From JANMEX01 sp041751995 (GTDB lineage: Bacteria; Pseudomonadota; Alphaproteobacteria; Rhizobiales; Rhizobiaceae): a stretch of 64,000 nucleotides of DNA. Where the stretch lies: positions 12,720 to 76,719 of the forward strand of contig JBGSHY010000032.1 in assembly GCA_041751995.1 (NCBI GenBank), written 5' to 3'. Position 1 is the first letter of the stretch. Every line of letters starts with the position of its first letter. Below are positions 27,733 to 35,221 of the stretch, piece after piece. A program made the translations under genes and the position numbers. Under the pieces are notes generated by a model. That model ran no database searches. It saw only the letters and a list, made by a program, of their open reading frames with translations, and was not told the origin of the DNA.

Positions 27733-28227
27733 GTTATCAGATTTCGTTTCGTTTTGTTATTTTTTGCTCTGTTTCAGATTGCCCCAACTCAGAGCGGGGC
27801 GGCAGGTGGCACCGGCTATTTAGGCGGCGGGGGTGACGGCGGATGTTGTGGTTCGGACGGAGGAGATGTACCAAAAGAACTCGAAATGGATGCTAAAGCA
27901 CTGGAAACGCAATTCCTTTCGGTTGACCAAAAAACGCTCCGCCGTCAGCGCTTCGTAAAGTCGCTTTGTTCAGAATACAATTGCGGCGAGCTTGATGAAG
28001 ACCAGGCAAGTCAGCTTCTTGACGATTTGATAAAAGAGGACGAAAAAAATGACGGCTGGTGGTTCAATATTGCCGCCGCATTTTCTGGTATCGCGGGTGT
28101 CATTCTCGGAGCGCTCGGACTAATCCTTGCTTGGTTCGCACACAAACAGAGTACAGCAGCCGAGCGCCAATCAGCCAGAAACGAAGTTGAAATCAGCCAC
28201 CTGAAGGATCGGCCTGTCGGAGGTTAA
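27727..28227 (+). CDS. Small secreted/membrane orphan protein B
   Basis: Unrecognised protein of 166 residues, GTG start overlapping the chimera's stop. It has a signal peptide (about 1-25, core FVLLFFALFQIAP). A Gly-rich stretch with a vicinal Cys pair (GGGGDGGCCGSDGG, Cys40/41) is followed by a C-x4-C at 81/86, an acidic LDEDQASQLLDDL segment, and a helix at about 113-136. The tail is charged (AERQSARNEVEISHL). It shares layout and motifs with protein A but differs at most positions. hydA starts 5 nt after its stop, with CGGAGG inside its end. Function unknown. Confidence 0.75.
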   Translation: MKVIRFRFVLLFFALFQIAPTQSGAAGGTGYLGGGGDGGCCGSDGGDVPKELEMDAKALETQFLSVDQKTLRRQRFVKSLCSEYNCGELDEDQASQLLDDLIKEDEKNDGWWFNIAAAFSGIAGVILGALGLILAWFAHKQSTAAERQSARNEVEISHLKDRPVGG

Positions 28228-28231
28228 AAGC

Positions 28232-29683
28232 ATGTCCAAAGTCATTAAAAACGGAACCATCGTCACCGCCGACCGCACGTGGAAGGCTGATGTTCTCATC
28301 AAGCATGACAAGATCGTCGCCATCGGGCCGGACCTGCATGGCGACCATGAGCTGGATGCGACCGGCTGTTATGTGATGCCGGGTGGCATCGACCCGCACA
28401 CGCATCTGGAAATGCCGTTCATGGGCACCTATTCGGCCGATGATTTCGAAAGCGGCACCCGCGCGGCGCTGTCCGGCGGCACCACGATGGTCGTCGATTT
28501 CTGCCTTCCGGCGCCCGGCCAGTCGCTCCTTGAAGCGCTGCAGATGTGGGACAACAAGACGTCAAAGGCCTGCTGCGATTACTCCTTCCACATGGCGATC
28601 ACTTGGTGGGGCGAGCAGGTATTCAACGAGATGAAACAGGTGGTGGACAAAGGCATCACCTCGTTCAAGCATTTCATGGCCTACAAGGGTGCGCTGATGG
28701 TCAATGACGATGAAATGTATTCATCGTTCAAGCGCTGCGCCGAGCTTGGCGCGCTGCCCCTGGTCCATGCCGAAAACGGCGATGTGGTCGCGCAGTTGCA
28801 GCAGAAGCTCTTGGCCGAGGGCAACAACGGCCCCGAAGCCCACGCCTATTCGCGCCCGCCGGAAGTCGAGGGTGAGGCCACCAACCGCGCCATCATGATT
28901 GCCGACATGGCCGGCGTGCCGCTCTATGTCGTGCACACAAGTTGCGAGCCCGCGCATGAAGCCATCCGCCGCGCCCGCCAGAAAGGTATGCGCGTTTACG
29001 GCGAGCCGCTGGTGCAACATCTGACGCTGGATGACTCGGAATATGCCAACAAAGACTGGGATCATGCCGCCCGCCGTGTCATGTCGCCGCCGTTCCGCAA
29101 CAAGACGCATCAGGATTCGCTCTGGGCTGGCCTCCAGTCCGGCTCGCTGCAGGTGGTGGCGACCGACCATTGCTCCTTCACCACAGAACAGAAACGCTTT
29201 GGCGTCGGTGATTTCACTAAAATCCCCAACGGAACCGGCGGCCTTGAAGACCGCATGCCGGTGCTCTGGACCAAGGGCGTCAACACCGGCCGCCTGACCA
29301 TGAACGAGTTTGTGGCGGTGACCTCGACCAACATTGCCAAAATCCTCAACATGTATCCGAGAAAGGGTGCGATTGTCGAAGGCGCGGATGCCGATATCGT
29401 TGTCTGGGACCCGAAGAAGAAGAAGACCATCTCGCAGAAGAGCCAGCAGTCGGTGATCGACTACAACGTCTTTGAAGGCATGGAGCTCACCGGCCTGCCG
29501 CGCTACGTCCTGACCCGCGGCCATCTGTCGATCCACGACGGCAAGGTCGACGTGCAGCCCGGCCATGGCGAGTTCATCGGCCGCGAGCCGAAGGGCGCGG
29601 TGAATGTGGCGCTGTCGAAGTGGAAGGAAGTCGTGGCTCCAAGGAAAGTCGAACGGACGGGCATACCGGCGAGCGGGGTTTGA
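28232..29683 (+). CDS. hydA: Dihydropyrimidinase
   Basis: Cyclic amidohydrolase opening dihydrouracil or dihydrothymine to N-carbamoyl-beta-amino acids, 483 residues. Binuclear metal ligands are visible: DPHTHLEM (two His, about 56-63), the carbamylated lysine in FKHFMAYKGAL (about 150), HAENGDV, VVHTSCEP and ATDHCSF (Asp). The ATG is at 28232. The C-terminus ends in KVERTGIPASGV, just before a 45-bp GC-rich repeat. It acts between PreTA and the amidohydrolase. The intervening genes A and B interrupt what is otherwise a direct amidohydrolase-hydA adjacency. Confidence 0.95.
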   Translation: MSKVIKNGTIVTADRTWKADVLIKHDKIVAIGPDLHGDHELDATGCYVMPGGIDPHTHLEMPFMGTYSADDFESGTRAALSGGTTMVVDFCLPAPGQSLLEALQMWDNKTSKACCDYSFHMAITWWGEQVFNEMKQVVDKGITSFKHFMAYKGALMVNDDEMYSSFKRCAELGALPLVHAENGDVVAQLQQKLLAEGNNGPEAHAYSRPPEVEGEATNRAIMIADMAGVPLYVVHTSCEPAHEAIRRARQKGMRVYGEPLVQHLTLDDSEYANKDWDHAARRVMSPPFRNKTHQDSLWAGLQSGSLQVVATDHCSFTTEQKRFGVGDFTKIPNGTGGLEDRMPVLWTKGVNTGRLTMNEFVAVTSTNIAKILNMYPRKGAIVEGADADIVVWDPKKKKTISQKSQQSVIDYNVFEGMELTGLPRYVLTRGHLSIHDGKVDVQPGHGEFIGREPKGAVNVALSKWKEVVAPRKVERTGIPASGV

Positions 29684-29692
29684 GTAACGCAA

Positions 29693-29737
29693 CTCCCCTC
29701 CCCCTTGAGGGGAGGGGTCGGGGGTGGGGGCGAGCGC
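29693..29737 (+). repeat. Left arm of 45-bp inverted repeat
   Basis: GC-rich arm, itself partly palindromic (CCCCTC...GAGGGG), 9 bp after the hydA stop. Its reverse complement lies at 30126-30170 with one mismatch (T at 29718 versus the complement of G at 30145). Confidence 0.95.
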
Positions 29738-29742
29738 AGCAA

Positions 29743-30111
29743 ATGTCACCAGGCATTGTAGCGAAATCTTCAATCACCAGGGCTCGCCGCCTTCGGAGGG
29801 ATATGTCAGATGGAGAAAAGCATCTTTGGAACCAGTTGAGGACGTTTCGAAATTCTCATGGGATTCACGTCAGAAGGCAGGCAGCGATCGGACCCTATGT
29901 TGCCGATTTTGTAATTCATGCTGCCAAGTTGATCATTGAGGTTGATGGTCCAATGCATGCAGAAACCGGGCGGCAAGAAAGCGATATGAAGCGGGATGAT
30001 TGGCTATTGAATGCAGGTTATCGCATAATTCGCTTTCGCACGGATGAAGTCATGAATGCTTGGTCTGATTGTGCGGAACGGATTTTAAAGGAAGTGAGGG
30101 CGTCTAATTGA
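29743..30111 (+). CDS. DUF559 / Vsr-like endonuclease domain protein
   Basis: Protein of 122 residues of the DUF559 family, related to the PD-(D/E)xK nuclease fold of very-short-patch repair enzymes. Visible are ARRLRRDMSDGEKHLWNQLR, the core VADFVIHAAKLIIEVDGPMH (Asp and Glu of the putative active site) and GYRIIRFRTDEVMN. The ATG at 29743 is chosen because the upstream open frame runs through the repeat. Its stop TGA overlaps a TTG start of the next gene. It stands alone: no methyltransferase or repair partner is near. It lies between inverted repeats. Confidence 0.82.
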   Translation: MSPGIVAKSSITRARRLRRDMSDGEKHLWNQLRTFRNSHGIHVRRQAAIGPYVADFVIHAAKLIIEVDGPMHAETGRQESDMKRDDWLLNAGYRIIRFRTDEVMNAWSDCAERILKEVRASN

Positions 30112-30953
30112 ATCAATCCTTGGATGCGCTCGCCCCCACCCCCGGCCCCTCCCCTCAAGGGGGAGGGGAGCAGGCGCGCGCCGTCATCTCCGCCCGCGAC
30201 CTCTCCTTGGTGTTCACCACCAACGACGGCCCCGTCCACGCGCTGTCGAACATCAACCTCGACATCAATGAAGGCGAATTTGTCTCGCTGATCGGCCCGT
30301 CCGGCTGCGGCAAGACCACGCTGCTGCGGGTGATTGCCGATCTGGAGCAGCCGACCGGTGGTTCGTTATCGGTCAATGGCATGACGCCGGATGAAGCGCG
30401 CCAGAAGCGTGCCTATGGCTATGTGTTCCAGCAGGCGGCGCTGTTTCCCTGGCGCACCATTGCAGCCAATGTTGCCCTGCCGCTTGAGGTTATGGGGCTG
30501 GGAAGCACGGAAGTCGCCCGCCGCGTCAAGGAAAACATCGCTCTGGTCAACCTTGCCGGTTTCGAGAAGAAATACCCGTGGCAACTTTCCGGCGGCATGC
30601 AGCAGCGCGCCTCCATCGCCCGCGCGCTCTCAGTCGAGCCAGCCATGCTGCTGATGGACGAGCCCTTTGGCGCGCTCGACGAAATCGTCCGCGACCATTT
30701 GAACGAACAACTGCTGAAACTCTGGGCCAAGACCAGAAAGACCGTGGTTTTTGTCACCCACTCGATACCCGAAGCCGTGTTCCTGTCGACCAAGATCGTT
30801 GTCATGAGCCCGCGCCCGGGCAAGATCCACGAAATCATCGACTGCAATCTGGGAGCCGAGCGCCCGCTGGAAATCCGCGAAACACCGGAATTCTTGCGGA
30901 TCGCCCAGCAGGTGCGCGACGGTCTGCGGGCGGGGCACTCTTATGATGATTGA
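30108..30953 (+). CDS. ABC transporter ATPase (NMT1/THI5-type importer)
   Basis: ATP-binding subunit of a nitrate/taurine/thiamine-precursor-type importer, 281 residues from TTG 30108. Walker A is GPSGCGKTT, the signature is LSGGMQQRASIARAL, Walker B is LLMDEPFGALDE, and the H-loop is VTHSIPEA. Residues 7-21 (ALAPTPGPSPQGGGE) are encoded by the right inverted-repeat arm. Only TTG codons at 30108 and 30120 are available upstream of the first beta strand, so the repeat must be translated. It is probably for uptake of pyrimidines or derivatives, judging by the operon. Confidence 0.88.
   Translation: MNQSLDALAPTPGPSPQGGGEQARAVISARDLSLVFTTNDGPVHALSNINLDINEGEFVSLIGPSGCGKTTLLRVIADLEQPTGGSLSVNGMTPDEARQKRAYGYVFQQAALFPWRTIAANVALPLEVMGLGSTEVARRVKENIALVNLAGFEKKYPWQLSGGMQQRASIARALSVEPAMLLMDEPFGALDEIVRDHLNEQLLKLWAKTRKTVVFVTHSIPEAVFLSTKIVVMSPRPGKIHEIIDCNLGAERPLEIRETPEFLRIAQQVRDGLRAGHSYDD
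30126..30170 (-). repeat. Right arm of 45-bp inverted repeat
   Basis: Reverse complement of 29693-29737 at 44 of 45 bases. It lies inside the reading frame of the ABC ATPase, where it encodes Pro- and Gly-rich residues near the N-terminus. Confidence 0.95.
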
Positions 30954-31275
30954 GACGCGCTCGGGTTTGAAGGTTGCACTCCGCTTCATCTTTACCGGTT
31001 TGTCCGGTTTAGTCGCGGTCACCGCAAGTCTCCTTGCTGCAGCCGCGTTGTTATGGTCCGCAATTGCTATAAGTGATGGGTACAACCAATGCCCAGATGG
31101 AAACCAATGTAGTGACGCCAAACTAATCGCATCTATTGGGCTTATCCTTTTCGTCCTTTTCGGCGCCATCGCATTTTTCACCATTCTCGGTATCAAGCAT
31201 TGGAGAAAACGGTCTAACATGCGGTCGTTGCCGGTCGACAAATCCATCATTGGAGACAAATGGGGGAGGCTATGA
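30943..31275 (+). CDS. Small two-helix membrane orphan protein
   Basis: Unrecognised protein of 110 residues. Two hydrophobic helices at about 15-43 and 62-84 flank a short loop with C-x5-C (QCPDGNQC, Cys50 and Cys56). The C-terminal tail is basic (KHWRKRSNMRS). It overlaps the ATPase gene by 11 nt (ATG 30943; a second ATG at 30946) and the permease start by ATGA. It is thus tightly coupled inside the importer operon, although such importers have no known subunit like it. It is more AT-rich than its neighbours, so it is probably an acquired insertion. Confidence 0.7.
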   Translation: MMIETRSGLKVALRFIFTGLSGLVAVTASLLAAAALLWSAIAISDGYNQCPDGNQCSDAKLIASIGLILFVLFGAIAFFTILGIKHWRKRSNMRSLPVDKSIIGDKWGRL

Positions 31276-32162
31276 GTATTTCCAACTCCTTCCTCCGCGA
31301 CCGGCTGATCCCCGTCGGCACCATCGTGCTTGCAATCATCATTGCCTGGTACATCGCCGCCTACCGCATGAACGCGCCGTTCCAGCGCGATCAGAATGAA
31401 CGCTCGAACGTCACCGTCAGCCAAAGCGAATTCATCGCGCAGACGATGAGTCAGCCAAAGCCGACCATGCCCGCGCCGCATCAGGTGGCGGTCAACCTTT
31501 GGAAAAACACTTTCGGCGTCAAGCTGACGTCGAACCGCAGCCTCGTCTACCACGCCGGTGTCACGCTCTCCTCCACCCTGCTCGGCTTCCTGATGGGAAC
31601 GGTGCTCGGCATCATCATTGCCGTTGGCATCGTCCATGTGCCGGCGCTCGACAAGTCGTTCCTGCCGTGGATCATTGCCAGCCAAACCATCCCGATGCTG
31701 GCCGTCGCGCCGATGATCATCGTCATCCTCGCCGCCGTGAACGTGACAGGCATCCTCCCCAAGGCGCTGATCTCGACTTACCTATCGTTTTTCCCCGTGG
31801 CCGTCGGCATGGTGAAAGGCCTTCGTTCGCCCGAAGTCATGCACCTTGACCTGATGCGCACCTATCATGCCTCCAAGTGGCAGACGTTCTGGAAGCTGCG
31901 CGCTCCGGCATCCGTGCCGTTCTTCTTCACCTCGATCAAGGTGGCCGTCGCCGCCAGCCTCGTCGGCGCCATTGTTGGCGAGTTGCCAACCGGCGCAGTC
32001 GCAGGCATTGGTTCCAAGCTTCTCGCCGGTTCCTATTACTCGCAAACCATCGACGTCTTCGCTGCGCTGATCGCCGGTTCGGTCGTTGCCATCCTGCTCG
32101 TTGTCTTGGTCGATATCATCGGCCGTTTCGTCAACTCCCGCATGGGAGGCCGGCCGGCATGA
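31272..32162 (+). CDS. ABC transporter permease 1 (NMT1/THI5-type importer)
   Basis: Inner-membrane permease of the SsuC/ThiX class, 296 residues. A first helix at about 14-32 is followed by a long periplasmic stretch and then the core helices. The EAA-like coupling loop contains LMRTYHASKWQTFWKLRAPASVP, shown here in part as YHASKWQTFWKLR. The ATG at 31272 follows GGGGGAGG and overlaps the preceding stop (ATGA). The stop overlaps the next gene in the same way. With permease 2 it likely forms a heterodimeric channel. Confidence 0.9.
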   Translation: MSISNSFLRDRLIPVGTIVLAIIIAWYIAAYRMNAPFQRDQNERSNVTVSQSEFIAQTMSQPKPTMPAPHQVAVNLWKNTFGVKLTSNRSLVYHAGVTLSSTLLGFLMGTVLGIIIAVGIVHVPALDKSFLPWIIASQTIPMLAVAPMIIVILAAVNVTGILPKALISTYLSFFPVAVGMVKGLRSPEVMHLDLMRTYHASKWQTFWKLRAPASVPFFFTSIKVAVAASLVGAIVGELPTGAVAGIGSKLLAGSYYSQTIDVFAALIAGSVVAILLVVLVDIIGRFVNSRMGGRPA

Positions 32163-33241
32163 GGCTCAAGACAAACTGGCAGGCGCTTGCCGCCCTCGCG
32201 CTGTTCAATCTGCCGCTCACCGGCACGAGCGACGCAGGAACGTCCATAGCTTTGTTAGCCGCTTTGGTGATTGCGGCGTTGATCTCAATGCAGACTCCGG
32301 CAACCAACGCCGCCACTGTCGCTTTCGCCATTCTGGCCCATGGCGCGGTTTTTGTGCTGCTCAAAGGCCTTGCCGGAGCTGAAGGCACGGCCGGCCTCGG
32401 CTTTTTTGCTGCCCTTGCCGCAAGCTGGCTTCTTGGCTGGCGGCTGGTCACAGTCCTCTCAGGCGATGGTCGCAAGAGCGATTGGTTCACCGGCCTTGTG
32501 ATCCCGACCCTGTTCGGACTGTGGATTCTCATCCTCTGGGAAGCCATCGTGCGCGGTGCAGGCATCCCCTTCGTGCTTCTCCCGCCGCCTTCGGCCATCG
32601 GCGCAAAGTTCATGGCGTCCATTCCGCTCCTTGCCGCCGACTTCAACCAGACCGTCCTCAAGGCCGTTCTGTTCGGGTTCGTTGTCGGATCCTTTGCCGG
32701 CTTCCTGGTGGCGGTTCTGGCCGACCGTTTCAAATTCCTCGCCAACGGCATGCTGCCCATCGGCAACATGGTCTCGGCCCTGCCGATCATCGGCATCGCG
32801 CCCATCATGGTCATCTGGTTCGGTTTTGACTGGCAGTCGAAGGCCGCCGTGGTCATTGTCATGACCTTCTTCCCGATGCTGGTGAACACGCTGGCCGGGC
32901 TTTCCGCTTCGGGCAACATGGAGCGCGACCTGATGCGCACCTATGCCTCAAGCCATTGGCAAACCTTGTTTAAACTGCGGCTTCCTGCCGCAATGCCTTT
33001 TGTGTTCAATGCCCTCAAGATCAATTCGACTCTTGCCATGATTGGTGCCATCGTTTCGGAATTCTTCGGAACACCGGTGGTCGGCATGGGCTTTCGCATT
33101 TCGACCGAAGTGGGTCGAATGAACCTCGACATGGTGTGGGCGGAAATTGCGCTCGCCGCCATTGTCGGGTCACTTTTCTACGGTGCGCTCGCACTTCTCG
33201 AACGCATCACAACATTTTGGCATCCGTCATACCGTCGATAA
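32159..33241 (+). CDS. ABC transporter permease 2 (NMT1/THI5-type importer)
   Basis: Second permease, 360 residues, longer than usual (about 260) because about 100 residues with four extra hydrophobic helices precede the core. The core carries FVLLPPPSAIGAKF and the coupling loop YASSHWQTLFKLRLPAAMP. The ATG overlaps the permease 1 stop as ATGA. Together with the ATPase and binding protein it makes a complete importer. Whether the added N-terminal helices modify the channel is unknown. Confidence 0.9.
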   Translation: MRLKTNWQALAALALFNLPLTGTSDAGTSIALLAALVIAALISMQTPATNAATVAFAILAHGAVFVLLKGLAGAEGTAGLGFFAALAASWLLGWRLVTVLSGDGRKSDWFTGLVIPTLFGLWILILWEAIVRGAGIPFVLLPPPSAIGAKFMASIPLLAADFNQTVLKAVLFGFVVGSFAGFLVAVLADRFKFLANGMLPIGNMVSALPIIGIAPIMVIWFGFDWQSKAAVVIVMTFFPMLVNTLAGLSASGNMERDLMRTYASSHWQTLFKLRLPAAMPFVFNALKINSTLAMIGAIVSEFFGTPVVGMGFRISTEVGRMNLDMVWAEIALAAIVGSLFYGALALLERITTFWHPSYRR

Positions 33242-33276
33242 ACAAGACGGAGCCTATAACCAGAGAGGAACGTCTC

Positions 33277-34245
33277 ATGAAGAAAACAATCAAACTGACC
33301 CTCGCACTCACCCTGTCATTGATGGCCGGCTCGGCGCTTGCCGCAGACAAGGTGACGCTGCAGCTGAAGTGGGTCGCGCAGGCCCAGTTCGCCGGCTATT
33401 TCGTCGCCAAGGACAAGGGCTTCTACACCGAAGCCGGCCTCGACGTCGAAATCAAGCCGGGCGGCCCGGACATTGCCCCCGAACAGGTCATCGCCGGCGG
33501 CGGCGCGGACGTGATTGTCGACTGGATGGGCGGCGCACTCGCTGCCCGCGAAAAGGGCGTTGGCCTTGTCAACATCGCCCAGCCGTTCGAAAAGGCCGGC
33601 ATGCAGCTTGTCTGCCCGGCCAACGGCCCGGTCAAGACCGAAGCCGACTTCAAGGGCAAGACGCTCGGCGTCTGGTTCTTCGGCAATGAATATCCGTTCT
33701 ATGCCTGGATGAACAAGCTCGGCCTGTCCACCGAAGGCGGTGCGGATGGCGTGACTGTCCTCAAGCAGTCGTTCGACGTGCAGCCGCTGATCCAGAAGCA
33801 GGCCGATTGCATCTCGGTCATGACTTACAATGAATATTGGCAGCTGATCGACGCCGGCTACAAGCCGGAAGACCTCGTGGTGTTCAACTATTCTGCCATG
33901 GGCAATGACCTCCTCGAAGACGGCCTCTATGCCATGGAAGCCAACCTTGCCGATCCGGCCTTCAAGGAAAAGATGGTCAAGTTCGTTTCCGCTTCGATGA
34001 AGGGCTGGAAATACGCGCTTGAGAACCCTGATGAGGCAGCAGGCATCGTCATGGACAATGGCGGACAGGACGAAAACCACCAGAAGCGCATGATGGGCGA
34101 AGTCGGCAAACTGATCGGCTCCGGCTCCGGCAAGCTGATTGAGGCTGCTTACCAGCGCACAGCTGATGCCCTTCTGGCCCAGAAGATCATCACCAAGGCG
34201 CCGGAAGGCGCCTGGACATCGGCAATCACTGACGCAGTGAAGTAA
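33277..34245 (+). CDS. NMT1/THI5-type substrate-binding protein
   Basis: Periplasmic binding protein, 322 residues, with a Sec signal peptide (about 1-22, ending GSALAA). The mature start VTLQLKWVAQAQFAGYFVAK is typical of NMT1/THI5-like proteins that bind pyrimidine-type ligands such as hydroxymethylpyrimidine precursors. The ATG at 33277 follows GAGAGGAACGTCTC. Joined to dihydropyrimidine-catabolism genes, the likely ligand is a pyrimidine base or dihydropyrimidine, though thiamine precursors remain possible. It is the last gene of the operon and is followed by a strong terminator. Confidence 0.9.
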   Translation: MKKTIKLTLALTLSLMAGSALAADKVTLQLKWVAQAQFAGYFVAKDKGFYTEAGLDVEIKPGGPDIAPEQVIAGGGADVIVDWMGGALAAREKGVGLVNIAQPFEKAGMQLVCPANGPVKTEADFKGKTLGVWFFGNEYPFYAWMNKLGLSTEGGADGVTVLKQSFDVQPLIQKQADCISVMTYNEYWQLIDAGYKPEDLVVFNYSAMGNDLLEDGLYAMEANLADPAFKEKMVKFVSASMKGWKYALENPDEAAGIVMDNGGQDENHQKRMMGEVGKLIGSGSGKLIEAAYQRTADALLAQKIITKAPEGAWTSAITDAVK

Positions 34246-34266
34246 TTCACTCAGTCAGCCAATAAA

Positions 34267-34296
34267 AAAACCCCCGCTGGCGACAGCGGGGGTTTT
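34267..34296. terminator. Bidirectional rho-independent terminator
   Basis: A 13-bp stem (AAAACCCCCGCTG / CAGCGGGGGTTTT) with a GCGA loop. With A- and T-tracts on both flanks it can end transcription of the pyrimidine importer (plus) and the xylose ABC operon (minus). Confidence 0.92.
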
Positions 34297-34318
34297 GCTT
34301 TTCAGAAGGCCACTTGCC

Positions 34319-35209
34319 TTAGCTCGCCAATGCGCCCGGTCCCGGGGTTGCGCCCTTCGGGCATTTGCCGGCGATGATCATGCCAAGCACTTCGTCATGG
34401 TCGACATCGGTGGTCTTGGCTGTGCCGACGACTTTGCCGTTTTTCATGACGCAAAGCCGATCCGCCAGATCAAACACATCGTGCAGATCGTGGCTGATCA
34501 GGAAGATGCCAATGCCTTCGGCCTTCAGCTGCTTGATCAGTTCGCCGACCTGCGCCGTTTCCTGCGGGCCGAGCGCGGCTGTCGGTTCATCCATGATCAG
34601 GATGCGCGCGTTGAAATGGATCGCGCGGGCGATGGCGACGGACTGCCGCTGGCCACCTGAAAGCTTCGACACCGGCTCCTTGAAGCGGCGGAAGTTCGGG
34701 TTAAGCCGGAACATCACCTTGCGGCATTCTGCTTCCATCGCCACGTCATCAAGCGTGCCGAAGGAAGTCTTCAACTCGCGGCCGAGATAGAGGTTGGCCG
34801 CTGCATCGACATTATCGGCGAGCGCAAGCGTCTGGTAGATTGTTTCGATCCCGAGCGCCTTGGCGTCGCGCGGATTGTTGATGGCCACCTCTTTGCCTTC
34901 GATGAAGATTTGTCCGTTATCGCGCGTGTAGGCGCCGGACAGGATCTTGATCAGCGTCGATTTGCCCGCGCCGTTATGGCCGAGCAGGCCGACCACCTCG
35001 CCTGGGAACAGGTCGAGCGAAGCATGATCGACAGCCTTGATGCCGCCAAAAGCGATCGAAATGTCTCGCATCTCGATAAGCGGCGTACCGCGGCTTTCGG
35101 GAACAGGCGGCGTGGCGACGGCTGCGGCCGGTGCCTTGGCGACCGTCGCAGCTTTTGTCTTGGTGCCTGTCTTCTTTGCGGGCGACGCAGTCTTTGTTGC
35201 TTTTGCCAT
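34319..35209 (-). CDS. xylG: Xylose-type ABC transporter ATPase
   Basis: ATPase of a CUT2 sugar importer, 296 residues with one nucleotide-binding domain. A Lys/Ala/Pro-rich extension (about residues 1-40) precedes the domain. Walker A is GHNGAGKST, the signature is LSGGQRQSVAIARA, Walker B is ILIMDEPTAALG, and the H-loop is ISHDLHD. It lies 12 bp downstream of the permease gene. Xylose is inferred from adjacency to xylR-xylB-xylA. It is half the size of E. coli XylG, as is common for rhizobial single-domain members. Confidence 0.88.
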   Translation of the reverse strand: MAKATKTASPAKKTGTKTKAATVAKAPAAAVATPPVPESRGTPLIEMRDISIAFGGIKAVDHASLDLFPGEVVGLLGHNGAGKSTLIKILSGAYTRDNGQIFIEGKEVAINNPRDAKALGIETIYQTLALADNVDAAANLYLGRELKTSFGTLDDVAMEAECRKVMFRLNPNFRRFKEPVSKLSGGQRQSVAIARAIHFNARILIMDEPTAALGPQETAQVGELIKQLKAEGIGIFLISHDLHDVFDLADRLCVMKNGKVVGTAKTTDVDHDEVLGMIIAGKCPKGATPGPGALAS

Positions 35210-35221
35210 GTCAGCCTCCCC

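Larger units (their letters stand above)
29693..30170 (+). mobile_element. Candidate mobile cassette: DUF559 gene between 45-bp inverted repeats
   Basis: A 478-bp unit of left arm, one DUF559 nuclease-like gene and right arm, lodged between hydA and the importer ATPase gene. There is no transposase. Near-perfect terminal inverted repeats around a single endonuclease-like gene suggest a minimal or non-autonomous element. The boundaries are inferred from the repeats; no target-site duplication was identified. Confidence 0.5.

Noticed and set aside
28721..29773. Minus-strand frame opposite hydA extending into the repeat
   Set aside because: Antisense shadow of hydA; the repeat-encoded Pro/Gly start is not evidence of a gene.
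29743..30111. DUF559 gene considered as part of a restriction-modification or mismatch-repair system
   Set aside because: No methyltransferase, specificity or repair partner is nearby; inverted repeats suggest an isolated element instead.
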